Part shown: positions 45,790 through 58,399 of the stretch, in pieces
Layout: the number at the start of each line of letters is the position of its first letter
Position numbering within the stretch: the first letter of the stretch is position 1
Origin: Lutjanus erythropterus
Lineage: Eukaryota; Chordata; Actinopteri; Lutjaniformes; Lutjanidae
Length of the DNA: 64,000 nt
Assembly (NCBI GenBank): GCA_020091685.1
Contig: CM034608.1
Coordinates: 3,219,590-3,283,589, forward strand
Direction: 5' to 3'
Notes under the pieces: model-generated
What the model was told of the DNA's origin: nothing
Databases searched by the model: none
What the model saw: only the letters and a program-made list of their open reading frames with translations
Made by a program: the position numbers and the translations under genes

Positions 45790-46870
45790 TTAATGTATTT
45801 GTTTTATCCCTGCCAGGCATAAACCAGGAGGGGATCATGTAATCGCTTCTGTGCGTACATGATGACTGGAACTACAGCTTGTCCGCCGCTAATCTGGAAT
45901 ACTACTAGATGGATCAGCCTAATATTTTTTGTGCACATTCATTCCTACATGCCGAAGGACTTCTGTAACTTAGAATTTTGAAACACTGAAAAATACTTAT
46001 TTTTCTATGACTTTTATGGCTTCTGTTTTTGTAGCAGGAGGCATTATATTTTCAGGTCATCCCATTCTTGTGAACACAATATCTCAGGAACACCTTCAGG
46101 GAAGTTCCTCAAACTTTGCACAAATGTTCACTTGGTCTCAGATTCACTGATTTCACCTCATCTTTGGGCATAACTCAAGAATTCATATGCTAATTATGAC
46201 AAAATTATACACGCAAATATCTAATAGGATAAAATGATGGGGTGATGATATTTTATATCCAAAAGGTCAAAGGTCAACTTGACTGTGACACCATAATGTT
46301 CAGCTCTCTATCAGTCCTCTGTCCTCCTCTGTAAAAATAGTCTCTAAGTAAAGACAGCATGTTTCTCATTGGAAATTATTCACTGGAATCATACATATGT
46401 ATAGTGAGAACGGTTTGCCAAAAATAATCCCCAACTTTTATTAAATTCCTTCAAAGTTACAGGACAATATAGTGGTAAGTTCCATATTAAATTCCTTCAA
46501 AGTCTTCACTATATGAGTCTGGACAGGCATGGATGTAAACTGTAACTTGGTCAGTGGAGACATACAACTGTGAGGCAGTAATTCTATTTTTTTGACTGCT
46601 CTGTTTTAGCAGACAGCTGACTTCTCGCTCTTCTTAACTGGCCACTAGGGGCCACAGGTGATCAACAGCTGTTGAAATATTGTTTCATGGGACATCGTAT
46701 GTGGGCGTTATGTTAGTGTTGATGGAGGTGGAGCGTCACAAATCTCTGCTGTTCACATGTCGCAATTGTGGTGGCATTGCAGAAGGTGCTTCACCCTCTG
46801 TTGTCTGGTGGGGATCTGCACTCTGAGTGACCTCTTCTAGTTCGGGTACTATTTTCAGTGGCGGATTAAT
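45790..46870 (+). repeat. Large dispersed repeat, copy 2
   Basis: Colinear with 27640-28790: aacacaatatctcaggaaca, cataactcaagaattcatat, aaggtcaacttgactgtgac, cagctctctatcagtcctct, cttcttaactggccactagg, ggtggcattgcagaaggtgc and ggatctgcactctgagtgac. This copy is uninterrupted by the GTCTT tract. No ORF. Confidence 0.65.
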
Positions 46871-47755
46871 TCACATTTGGTGATCTGGTGAGTATTTTAG
46901 GCAGCAGGACGGTAGATGTGAGACTGAGCCCAAGCAAACTACAGTGTGTGTGTTCATGATAACGAAGGGACATGTCACCCTGTGTGAGAGTGAGGCTCAT
47001 TGTTTTGTTTTTGGACAACATGTGGAGCTCATGGGATTTTATTACTGGCCTCATCTTTTATGGTTGAGATTACGTGAACTGCACTCGTGAGCTTACTTGG
47101 AAAGAAAATTTAGGTATTAATTCACCAGCTCTGTTGTAGCAAACAAACTTTTTTGGATCTTATTTTGGATCACTTAACAAGAATGGACAACTTCTTAGAG
47201 CCTCTTACTCTTTCAACACAACCTACACCTAACTGCAGGTTTATGCAATGTTTCTCAGACATTCTCCTCCTTTCATGTTGTTAAGTTTTTGGGTTGAAAT
47301 TGGTGTCAAATATAAGGAGTTAACTCTTTCAGTCTCCTCTTGTTTCTCCTCTCTTTCAGTCAGTCCATGTCTCCCTCTCTGTCTCTCTGTGTCTCTTGCT
47401 CAGTCTGATGTCATCAAGCCTGTTTGTTCAGATGATGTCATGGCAGCTGATAACTTTCAGATGTGAGAGTGAGGTTTTTTCCATTACACTCAGTGGACTC
47501 TCGCCCCAACCAGCCAAATAACCTCAGAGTGAAGTCAGTTTCACTTTGAGCACAAACAGTATCTGCTGTGTGAAACAGGCCGACTTCCTGGGCTGTGTTT
47601 CCATTCAGAAAGTCACTTTATGGTCTGCTGTTGAGTGTGTTGTACTCTGATACTGCACCACTCAGACCAAGAAGAGTTTTTGCTCGGGTGCAAGTCACTT
47701 TGTCATCTTGTTGTTGGTGTGAGTTTGAGCATAAAACTACAAAAAAAGTCATGTA
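46871..47755. other. Intergenic sequence, nothing assigned
   Basis: No recognised repeat, exon chain or RNA gene. A C/T-rich patch lies at 47340-47400. Confidence 0.35.
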
Positions 47756-48030
47756 ATGAGATAACATAATGTAAGATTATGTAACATAAGAGAACGTAAG
47801 GTAACATATTGTAAAGTAACATAACATAACATAACATAACATAATGTGAGGTAATGTAACGTAAGGTAACATAAAGTAAGGTAGTGTAAGACAATGTAAC
47901 GTAAGATAACGTAACATAACGTGACGTACTGTAACGTTACATAACGTGATGTGACATATCGTAACATGACGTAACTTAACACAATGCAACGCAACGTAAC
48001 GTAACGTACTGTAACATAACGTTATGTTTA
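47756..48030 (+). repeat. Degenerate CATAA/GTAAC tandem repeat
   Basis: About 270 bp of 5- and 10-base units (cataa, gtaac, gtaag, gtgac), for example ataacataacataacataac. Long minus-strand frames of the type YVTLRYVTLC are translations of this array, not genes. Confidence 0.88.
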
Positions 48031-49951
48031 GCATTTTGGACATCTAAAACAGAGATGTTTAGAAATACTGTTGGCCCTGCTTTTCAGTTTCCAGTTCATG
48101 TTCAAAATTCACAATTTCGAATTTTGACCAAAGTTCACAGTCCCAAAAATGAACTAGTTTACGTTCATTCCCCTGTTTTTTGTTTTTTAATTTAATTTGA
48201 AATATAACCTCCTAACAGTGATGCTGGAGTCTATATAATAATGTCAGAATGGTGTGTGATATTCATGTTTTTGTATTAAATAACAATAATAATAGTAATA
48301 ACAATTTTATGATCAAATTGATGTTGTTTTGTTCAGTTATTCTTTCCAACATGTTTCCCTCCACTGAAGCATGATTCCCCCGATAGACACTGAACACATC
48401 TTCTGTAGTTGTATTGGCTGTTCCACCTACAGTAAGAACTGTAATTACTTTACCCTGCCAAAGTAAACACACTGATCTGTCATTACACACACACACACAC
48501 ACACACACAGACAGTGGTTATTTGTTGGTTAGTCTTCAAACTTATATCAATAGTGACTGAAACTGACAGATGACAGAAATAAACTAAAATAGGATGACAG
48601 AAATAAACTAAATTAGGATGTGATCACGTCTGATATGATGAATCATCATCAGCTGACTGATACTCACTGAATATTCAGCTGCACTTGACAAAGGTCATGT
48701 CCTATTGTTTACCTGAACTTTAAGATTTTCACTCTCTTTAAGGCAAAAACAGTTCAGGTAAATTCAATTAAAATGAGTGATCAGTGATTAGGGACCGTAG
48801 AGAAGTTATTGAGACTTTTCATCTTCTTGTTAAAAGAGAATGTATTTTGTCATTATTCTACAGCTGATCCCGTCATCACTTTATTCTGCATCTTCATGAG
48901 AAGAACTGCATTAAAAAAATAGCTTCAAATAAAAACAATATCAGTATCAAAAACAGTATCATTTTTGAAATATGTTTGCCATATAATTTGAACGATTGCT
49001 AAGACAAGTGCTATGTCCACTTACATTGTGCAAACTAGTGGCTATTTACAATCTTAACATATTATGATATATTAGAGTATATTAGAATTCACATCTTACA
49101 TTCTTTTTTTGGTTAAACTATGAAAGAATAAAGTCAAAATATTGGGAGTAAAGTCAGTATTAGTGGCAGACAAGGTTTTATTTTTTTATTTTCATTTTAA
49201 CTTTATTCTTGACAACTGACCCTTCGCTGAGCCTGCCCTCCTTAGTTACTGTTGCTAAGCCTGCCAAACTGTCCATTCTCACCCTCCATTTATGTAGTTT
49301 ACAGTGATAATGGTGGCATATTTAACATTGAAAAATTGGGAGTAATTGTTAAAACACTTGGTATTGGCAGATTCTTATTTAACAGCTCTGACAATGGTGG
49401 TTTTTGTTGGCTAAAATAATGATTCACAAGCAGCTTTTATAAGTGTAGCTGGCTGATTTAAGCTAATGCTAACTCCTTGAGTCGGCCGAGAAGTCCGTCT
49501 CCAACTGACGTTTCCATGTTTTCATCTGACACGTTTTAAAACAAGAACCCTGTGAAAGTGTTTCTGTAATTTTACCTGACAGCTGCACACATGATATAAG
49601 GATAATGCTAAAAGACTGAGGCTAGCTTACATCTCAGCAAATTTTCAGAACAAATGCAGATGCAGTGGGATCTAACAAGCTTGTTACTGCAGCTAGTAAG
49701 CTAACATTAGTTAGCTGGACATGCTAATGTTTGCACCTTATGTTAGAGCAGGTAAATATAGAAGACAGTTTCACATTTTTGAGAAACAAAAAAGACATTA
49801 CCATCCAGACTCATGAAAAGTCGAGCATCACTCTTCTCTGAGTCTCCTGCACACCTTCAACATGTAGAGAAATTGAAAGCTTGACAGCTCTAGTTACAGT
49901 TGCTAAGCTATGATTGGACAGTTGCTGTTTGGAGGCGGGGCTTAGCGAAGA
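48031..49951. other. Intergenic sequence, mostly unassigned
   Basis: Includes a (CA)n run at 48486-48510 and a 30 bp direct duplication (gatgacagaaataaactaaa) at about 48567-48620. Otherwise no recognised feature. Confidence 0.4.
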
Positions 49952-50488
49952 GTCAACTTCACTTTATTCTCAACATGTCAACTTAAGTCTTGACATTTTT
50001 ATTTTACTGTAAACATCTTAACCCTATTCTTGACAATGTGACTTTATATTTGACATTTCCAACTTAGTTCTCACTATTTCGATTTTATTCTTCCCATTTT
50101 GTCTGTAATGTTGACATTTTCAACTTTATTCTCAACATTTTAAATTTATTAGCAACAATATTGGCTTTAGTGTCAACATTTTGACTTTATTCTCAACATT
50201 TTATCTTTATTCTTGACATAATTGACTTTATTTTAAACATTTTGACTTTATTCTCAACATTTTTACTTCAATCTCAACATTTTGACATTTCAACTTTAGT
50301 CTTGTCATTTCTACTTAATTCTTGCCATATCGATTTTATTCTCGACATTTTTACTTTATTATTGACATTACTGACTTCATTTTCTACATTTTGACTTCAC
50401 TCTGGACATTTTGACAGTAGACTTGACATTTCAACTTTCGTCTTGACATTTTGACTTTATTCTTGATATTCAGACTTTATTCTTGAAA
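49952..50488 (+). repeat. ~20-22 bp minisatellite (TTGACTTTATTCTCAACATT)
   Basis: Roughly 25 degenerate units of the type tttgactttattctcaacat. Variants include cttgacatttcaactttagt. An inverted trace (aataaagtcaaaatattggg) lies at 49127-49150. Confidence 0.88.
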
Positions 50489-50863
50489 TGATTTTCATGC
50501 CTCACCCTCATACTTCAATAACCAATAATTTTATATTACTTGGTCCCTTTTAGTTAAGAGTTCTTTTACTTCTTAGTAAAAACATAATGTTCAACCCCCC
50601 TCCCCCAAATCAATCATTTTCATATATTACTTAATGATTATGCACTTTTAATATTTTTTATTCTTGTTGTCTCAGCTCCAGTGGAAAACTAACCCCGTGC
50701 TTACGTTATTTAGCTGAAATTGAGTATTGGCAGATTTTAATATCATGAAGTCAATCAAAGTAAATTAGACAGTCAAATATTAATATAACATTTCAGCCGT
50801 GGTCCTGTAAATAAATGACTTCATTAGAAATGTGTTAATAACCTAATGAAGAGAACGTCAGAG

Positions 50864-50926
50864 TGAGTCACTTTATGATGGAGAGAGAGAGAGGGAGAGT
50901 GTGTGTGTGTGTGTGTGTTCAGTGTG

Positions 50927-50967
<41 letters not shown>

Positions 50968-51300
50968 CACTCTGTGTGTTGTCGGATCGTTCAGCAGCTC
51001 TCCTCTCCTCTCCTCTCCTCTCCGCTCCGCTCCGCTCCTCTTCTTCTCTGTGAGTATGAACCTTTATCAAACATGATTATTGACGCTTGTGATCAGCCTC
51101 CTCCGGCCGCTGTGTTCCTGTGAGGCGTCACAGCTCCAGGTGGCTCCGCTTCGCTCTGCTTTGCTCTGTTGCTGTAGTTCCTCCAGATCTTGATTGTGTT
51201 CATCCATCAGATCCAGCGGCGCTGCCTGCCTCCCGCTGCTCTCTCCCGGTGTGAACTTAACGGCTGCACCGGGAACTTTAACGGCTTTAAACCAACACCT
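50864..51300 (+). promoter_or_regulatory. Promoter-like GC-rich island with two AP-1 sites
   Basis: TGAGTCA lies at 50864-50870 and TGACTCA at 50963-50969, both perfect AP-1 motifs, on either side of GA/GT/CT microsatellites. A CTCTCC/GCTCC-rich stretch follows (51000-51040). A good donor, ctctgtgagtatg, lies near 51049, and a clearly GC-richer, CpG-containing segment runs to 51280. I infer a promoter and possibly a non-coding first exon, perhaps for the Jun gene at 58560. No transcript evidence is available. Confidence 0.4.
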
Positions 51301-52073
51301 GAACATCAGCTTTAATACTGAGAGATCACAACAGTCAGTGTTGAAGTCTCTGTCTGACTATTACTGATCAATCATTATTATTAAACAGCAGTAACAAAGA
51401 TGATGAGATTCATATTTCATCTTTTTATTAAAAATGAGCTCTGACAATGATAATGATAATATTTATTTGGTAAGCGATCATATTTCTGTATTATTGTGTC
51501 TGGATGTTGTCTATGACGGAGGAAAAGCTGATTTAAACTATATCTAACACACTGTTGAGTTCTTAAATTAATCATATTTATGAAATCATCATTTATTAGT
51601 TATTTTTAAACTCTACCTGCAAAGTAACTTCAGCTGTTAAGTAAATGTATAGGAGCATAAAATATATATTTCCCTCTGAAGTGCAGTGAAGTGGATGTAT
51701 AAAGCAGCAAGAAGAGGACATACTCAGATCCATATATCAGATCATATTAGTTTGTGTTACGTATTTGAATTGTACATGTTGGCTGATGATAAATAACACA
51801 GTTGGAGGTCATTTAAAAATTGCCATTACAGAGTTTGTCCACAAGAGAGCACAGACAAATAGCAGAGGGTAATGTGACCTTATATAAAATTCTGTCCTGA
51901 TACTGAAAGATATTTTTGCAGCAGCAATACCTATGGCAACATGGAAAAAAAAAAATATGTTAAATGTTGAATTGTTTTACAGCCGGTGTTTGCAGATGTT
52001 TACAGCCAGCTGTTGTATTAATTTTGTTAATTCACCTTTCAGCATTATCACAGCTTCTTCAAGACAATTGTCC

Positions 52074-52549
52074 TTAAAGGGGCAGTTCAACCCAAACCAA
52101 AAATGCATATTTTTCCCCTGGGCTGCAGCGTTATTTATCCATCCAGATAGTTTTGGTGTGAGCTTTGGAGATAATGACCGTAGAGATGTCAGCCTTCTCT
52201 CCAGTATAATGGGACAAAACAGCACAAGTCCTGTGTTGCTCCAAGTACCAACCAGTGTCTCTTTCCAAAAATCATGACCCAGTTCCTCCAGATAACCCAC
52301 AGCAGTTTCATGTAGGAACTACTTTCTTTCTCTCTGTTAGAAAGAAAGTAGTTCTGGTAGATTCTTATGCAGAAAAAAGTACTGCTCACAACATGGTCTG
52401 TGGATCACTTAATTTCAAAGAATAAAGTGGTAAAGTCCCCATTCAGTTTTCCATTTCATTTATTAACTCTTTCTTTTTTAAAATTAATTTATTAATTTTT
52501 AAATGTATAGAATATGTATTTTTGATTTTGGGGTGAACTTTCCCTTTAA
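52074..52549. mobile_element. TTAA-flanked miniature element (gggacagttcacccc type)
   Basis: Bounded by TTAAAGGGGCAGTTCAACCC and GGGGTGAACTTTCCCTTTAA, inverted, with TTAA at each outer edge. Internal text includes gtagagatgtcagccttctc. Fragments of the same family lie at 32449, 45000 and 54177. TTAA targets are typical of piggyBac and Kolobok superfamilies; which one is not determined. Confidence 0.7.
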
Positions 52550-53207
52550 AAATACTGAATTATTTTGCTGTTACATCAATAGGCCACAAAATTGAAAATA
52601 GATCAATAGTTTGAAATAGATCCAAATTCAAAATTTACAATTATCTAAGCCAAAATCTAATAACTCATATTACAAATTTAAAATTTAAAACCAGCTGTTG
52701 TATGAAGTCTGCACATATAGAGCATATGGTCAGTGGTGGAGTCAGAGCGTCAGAGTTGTGATGATCATTGATCTGCACAGAGCAGCTGTACTGAGTTCAG
52801 CTCATCGGCTCCTCGCAGCTGGTGATGATCACACTAACTTCAACCTGGTGTCTGACTGCATGTGCAGTGAAATGTTCTTCAAACATCCCCTCCTAAATAT
52901 GAGCAATGAGACGTTTGTCTCCACTTTTCCATAAAAGCCATGAAGAGTTTCCCTTTTTAACTCAGGAAGCGACTGTGCAAAGTGATGACTGACCTGAGCT
53001 GAATCACATCCTCACACGTCTTGTCTCATGGTCATTTTTGATACTTAATGCCAGAGTGTGTGTCCATTGTCATTCTGCTCTTTGACCTCTTAACTACGTC
53101 TGTTTTACAACAGTACTCACATGCCCATATGATATGTACACTGAAATGTTGTTGTTTTTTTTCATTGTATTTACATCTCCTGTTCATGCTGACCACAAAG
53201 AGGTCCC

Positions 53208-53870
53208 TTCTAAAAGGGACAGTTTGGATTAATTGAGGTGAGGTTATATGAGGTTTTTATTCATGGTCAGTGTATTACCTACAGTAGATGGTGGATGAGA
53301 AATGTATGTTATATTTAGAATATTTTCAGAACTGTACCTTGCTGTCAGACAGCCTTTTCTGGCTGGTGACCTCACTTATATAAACCAAATCACTCTCTCC
53401 AAACTACACCAAACTCCTTTGACAAAAACAGAGATTGTACTTTGCAGAACGCAGGAGTTGCTAGTCTATCACTGCCTCAATCTGTTAGTTTGTTTGTGTA
53501 ATGGTGTGACTTCAGTGGATCTGAGCTAACCCTTTAACACACTGAAATCATACAATAACACAAACTAACTTAACAAACTAACAAACAGATTGAGGGAGAG
53601 GTAGTTCAGCAGCTCCTGTGTTCTACAAGGTAAAATCTCTGTTTTTGCCAAAGGAGTTTGGTTCAGAGAGTGATATTTGGTTTATAAATGATGGTTTCCC
53701 ATCAGAAAAGGCTGTCTGACAACAAGCTAAAGCAGTGAAAATCCTTTAAATATGGTGTACACTTACTGGGGGCATGTTAATCATCATGGATTGCTGGTAA
53801 TACACCAACTGCTGTTAAGTACCTCGTACAACGCCACTTCAAATAATCTGAACCATTCTTTTCAAGCAAT
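53208..53870. repeat. Foldback element with two ~300 bp inverted arms
   Basis: The left arm (53212-53530) and right arm (53545-53870) are inverted copies. Examples are tcagacagccttttctggct against atcagaaaaggctgtctgac, gcaggagttgctag against agctcctgtgttctac, and aatctgttagtttgtttgtg against aacaaacagattgagg. Partial copies lie at 35028-35340 and 11735-11915. Non-coding. Confidence 0.75.
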
Positions 53871-54176
53871 TTCAATGGACAAAATCCACAGTCTTCCTTC
53901 TGTGTGAAAATGCATTGAAAATTTCAGCAAAAGCTGACCCAAGGCTTCAGCAGACTAATCAAGTGGATATCTAGTTATTCTTTTTAGTACAATATTTTCT
54001 CTTTGTGTTACTGTCATGGTAACAAGCTGTGTTGAAGTATAAAGAGAGACTTCACTTACATTCTTTAGGAAGGGATCTCTTTGATCTCTTCGAGCCAAAA
54101 TGAACAGAAGGAATGCTTACAGCAATCAATACTGGTTTCAATGTGCATATTTACATGTGAGTGTTGAATATATTCT

Positions 54177-54441
54177 TTAAAGGGACAGTTCACCCTTTCT
54201 AATAGAAAGAAAGTAGTCCCTACATGAAACTACTCACAACAAGGTCCGTGGTTTATCTTGAGTAATTGGGTCATGATTTCCAGAATTTTTTGAATGTGTT
54301 TTTTCGGTGCTTTGAGCACCAAAGGACCAGTGCCATTTATTCCCATTAGTGAAGGCAGATATCTCTACGGCCAGTATCTCCAAAACTCTGCAACTCACAC
54401 CACAAAAAGATATTTGATTTTGAGGTGAACTGTCCCTTTAA
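54177..54441. mobile_element. Short TTAA-flanked miniature element
   Basis: TTAAAGGGACAGTTCACC and GGTGAACTGTCCCTTTAA are perfect inverted termini including TTAA on both sides. The interior (tcatgatttccagaattttt, gcagatatctctacgg) is a shortened relative of 52074-52549. 265 bp, no ORF. Confidence 0.82.
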
Positions 54442-55195
54442 TGTTATCAGATCACATAGAACCAACCCCTCCACAGCAGAGCCAGCAGCAATGACACTTT
54501 TGCATTCAGCCATGTGTGTTACTGCTGTACATAGTTATGACCTAAATATGTCAACACAGGCAATACTGTGAATACCATGATGTGATCATTTTTAGTATAC
54601 ATTAATATTTATACTGGTAATATTTAACATGAATAATATGATGTGGCACACACCTCTACATGTTAATGTTTGAACTGTAAAATTTAATGAAGGGACATAT
54701 CATGCTCTGTTCATTAAAAACAAATTTAAGGGAATTTAATTTAATAAAAAATGTTATGTTGTATGTAAATGGATATACCAACATCAGACTTTTTTAAGCT
54801 GCAAATATCAGCTGGGTTATACCCAGAATTATACTTAAGTAAAGTTCTTAAACATATTTTCTCAATCAGTCACTTAGTTAGAGTGGTACTGTGAACACAA
54901 AAATTTTGTGCCAAACAGATGTCTGTATTTGTGTTTCTGTCTTCTCACTGGTTTGAAGTGGGAAGTCGATGACATGTGTTTCAGTGCGCTAATCACGGTT
55001 TAACAACATCTGGAATCAAAATGTGATCATATTTGTAAGCTTGTTTCCTGATGTTGCCAAACCACTGTCAAACAAATGTGATCAAACCACAGCTACACAG
55101 TCCTGATGGAGCAGGTCAGCTGTGACTGTTAAACTCTGCCTTTCAACTTTAACTTTGATTGTTGCTTATTTATGAACAATAAATGTCATAAATAC

Positions 55196-55585
55196 TTAAA
55201 GGTACCCTGTGAAGTTTTTGACAGCTAGCACTATGGAGCAGTGTGTCAACAAGTGGGTCTCCTTTTGTAAATGTATCATACACATGTACAAGGATGCTCA
55301 TGCATGTGATACATATTTCTTCTGCCTGTTTTAAGCTATACTGTAATGTGCAAAGAAACACCACACCTGTATTTATAGTCTTTATAGCAAACAGCTAGCA
55401 TACACACATGTAAACACTGCATAGTTTAAAATATCAAAATATCAGTTTTGCAGATCTTCTGTTGGTTGGAAATGCATCCAACATGTTTGTTTGTTCTCAA
55501 AGACAGACACGTGTTTTGGTGAGAAACACTACATGTAAACATAACAGTTGTGTGTTTACCAAAAAACTCAACAGGGTACCTTTAA
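55196..55585. mobile_element. TTAA-flanked miniature element (AGGTACCCTGT ends)
   Basis: TTAAAGGTACCCTGTGAAGT and ACTCAACAGGGTACCTTTAA are inverted ends including TTAA. The interior has catacacatgtacaaggatg and ttggttggaaatgcatccaa. 390 bp, non-coding; a different family from 54177-54441. Confidence 0.8.
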
Positions 55586-57639
55586 TTTGAAATTAATTCG
55601 AAATCAAGCTTTCAGGGGTTTTAAGTAAATGTATCAAATTACTTTCCACCGATGGATCCCATATAGATTAGAAATAATAAAATATACACTGATGAACTGA
55701 AGACTCGATGATGAATGCACACATTCATACTACTACTACTACTATGTATGTTATTTACTGTATACTACTAACATTATTATTATAGTTTTAATAATAGCAA
55801 TTGTTTTGTCAAGTCAACATATAATTTTGGAATAAAATAAAATAAATAAAACCACCAAAAATATTAGAAAATGTGAAATATATTGATATTTACTTGTAAC
55901 TATTCCCTTATCTATTTATTTTCCCATTTAATTTTTAATTTTATTCATTTTAAAAACTAATTTGTTAATTTCAAAATGTATTTCTGTATTATTTCCCCCT
56001 TTGATTTTCTCCCTCTATTTATTTTGCCAAACTTTTGTACTTTTGTCTTTTCTTTGTACATTTCTTTATGCATTTCTGCTTCCTAAAACACAAATGAGGT
56101 GCTGTCATTCAAATGTCACCATGCGGCCACTTTTTTGTCTTTTGTTTGGTTGAGTGCAGAGATCAGTTACATGTGTTGCTCCCACACTGATGGTCAAGCT
56201 CACAGTGAGCGCTATAGAACTGAGGCACAGAGCTTATCTAGCTGAAAATAATACTGTCAGTCTGGACTGTTTAGGTTTTTTGTGCTGACACTTTGACTGA
56301 CAGTGTGTTTGAATTAGCTGGATTCACAGGCACAGAGGTTGACCTTAAGTTTTCTATCATTTGGAGGAAGTGGCTCATTGGCATCGCCTACATCACACAA
56401 ATAATGCTGAGACAGTTGAGTAACCTCGTATGACATTTAATGGCATATTGAAGGAGAAATCTGTGACATATTTACTCTGATAAATCATAAAATAACCATG
56501 ATATGTCATCAGAGATTAAGGAAACGTTGAGTTGAAATACTTGCTTCTCTGAAGTCAGTGCTACAGCTGTGTGGTCCTGCTTTGAAATTTCTGTTCCAGG
56601 CAAAAATAACTGTTTTAGTTTGCCCATTTCACATTAATCAGAGTTCAAATGAATGCTGAATGTTTGCTGAATGAGTGAGTGTTCATGATTTGTAAGAAAT
56701 CATTAATAATCTTGTAGAAGGCTTAGATGTTTCTAACTGTTAAATTGAGCAAAATGTTAATGGAGTTTGGCAGCAGTGAGACAGGCAGCTGCTTAACTCA
56801 TCATCCAGAGTGTGTTATTTCAGAGCAGATGACTTTGGTTTTCAGGATAACAGGCTGAACTTTACATTGACAGACAGCTTTCAGTCATAAACAGCTGATC
56901 AGTTTACAGTGGAGGACTCGTCCTCGTTTGTTATTGCCAGTTTCTGATGTTCAGCTCATCTTGCACTCCTGCAGAGCTCCTGCAGCAGGGGACGGGGGAA
57001 ACAACTCACTTCAACTGATTTTATAATCTTAAATACAGTCTGTGCCTCCAATTCATAATTTGGACTGCTGTACTCATTTTAGCATGTACAGTTGCTACAT
57101 ATTGCTCCTTAAATCTGTTTACAGAGTCCTTTATCTATTTTATTTTATTTCATTTTGGCAGTCTTGTTTCTCCGTATTCACATCATATAGAAAAAGAAAA
57201 TAATTACATGGAATAAAGACAATAATGAATACTGTTTATGGAACATGATTAGAAAGTACCAGAATCCTGCTGTCACTCAAGTAGTAGAAAATATAAATAA
57301 AATGAATCAGGAATAAACATCTAAAATGAAAAAATCACAATAAAGAAATGAGATGTAAAGAAGATCCTTGAGCACAAAAGCTCAATCCTGATCTTGTCAG
57401 CAGTAGTACTCAAGGTCCACAGTGAACAGCTGAACTAACAGTATTATACAGCAGAGCTCTATTGTCCAATCAGAGCTGGATATTACTTCTCAACACACAA
57501 TATATATACTTTATATCAAATCAGGACAAAACTGAAAAATGTATTTTAAAAGATCAAACTCTTCGCTATTAAACCTTGTAACAGGTCAACATCCTAGTGA
57601 ATACATTTTTGTTTTAAAGTTTCTTGAAGTTGACAAAAA
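55586..57639. other. Intergenic (or Jun 5' intron) sequence, nothing assigned
   Basis: AT-rich. Short frames without motifs. No transposon ends or RNA genes recognised. If the 51 kb island is the Jun first exon, this would be intron. Confidence 0.4.
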
Positions 57640-57965
57640 CAAATTCATAGTTATAGTGAGCAGCCATTTTATTTTTGAAAGTGTCTCAGAGTCTCTTAAC
57701 GTTAATGAAAATACACATTTTTAAACCATAATTCTTATTTAGCTTTGATTTAGAAGAACTACAGAGTTGACATGTTATGATTGAGACACATCTGATAGAA
57801 ATATTACTTAATGAATTTGTCAAACAATAGAAAGTTTACCAGTACTTGAGCAGATTTCCTGCCTTTTTTAAACCAGGAAGTGAGACAGGGGTCCTTAGGG
57901 TATAGCTAACCCTTTTATGCCTGATTAAATCATGTTTTTGTAAAAATCTGACAGGGTTGATGGGA
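57640..57965 (-). repeat. Inverted copy of the 14525-14830 module
   Basis: Shares, in reverse orientation, tgtctcagagtctcttaacg, gaagaactacagagttgaca, gagacacatctgatagaaat, aggaagtgagacaggg and tatagctaaccctttt with the interior of the 14326-15191 element. The terminal GGGATGCAYC ends are not seen here. Confidence 0.7.
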
Positions 57966-58225
57966 ATCTGGGACACAACTTTAAAGGGTCAACATTTTCA
58001 TTAAAAAAACTGATTTCAAGACAAAGAAGATTATAATAGAATTTTTATACCTATGTCATCAGTAGGTATTGTTAGTTTTAGATTTTGAAGGCATTTAACA
58101 CATGAAGAAAGTTCAGAAAAAAAGTAAGTCAAAACATACATTTTCATAGTTGTAGTAATAATAATTTTAATTTTTTTTTTTAGGATGATTTGTTCCAGTT
58201 CTCAAGAATGCATGATACATGTATA

Positions 58226-58227
<2 letters not shown>

Positions 58228-58295
<68 letters not shown>
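58228..58295 (+). repeat. (CA)34 microsatellite upstream of the Jun gene
   Basis: Uninterrupted 68 bp AC run, about 265 bases before the Jun start codon. Confidence 0.97.
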
Positions 58296-58296
<1 letters not shown>

Positions 58297-58399
58297 AGTA
58301 GTATCAGTGTCAGCACCACCTCCCAGTTTATACCTCAGTAATCTTTTAGTCCTCTCCGTCCTCCTCTTCCTCACACAGACATGTTTGTTTTTTCTGCAG

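Noticed and set aside
47703-48043. Minus-strand frames of the YVTLRYVTLC type
   Set aside because: Direct translation of the CATAA/GTAAC tandem array.
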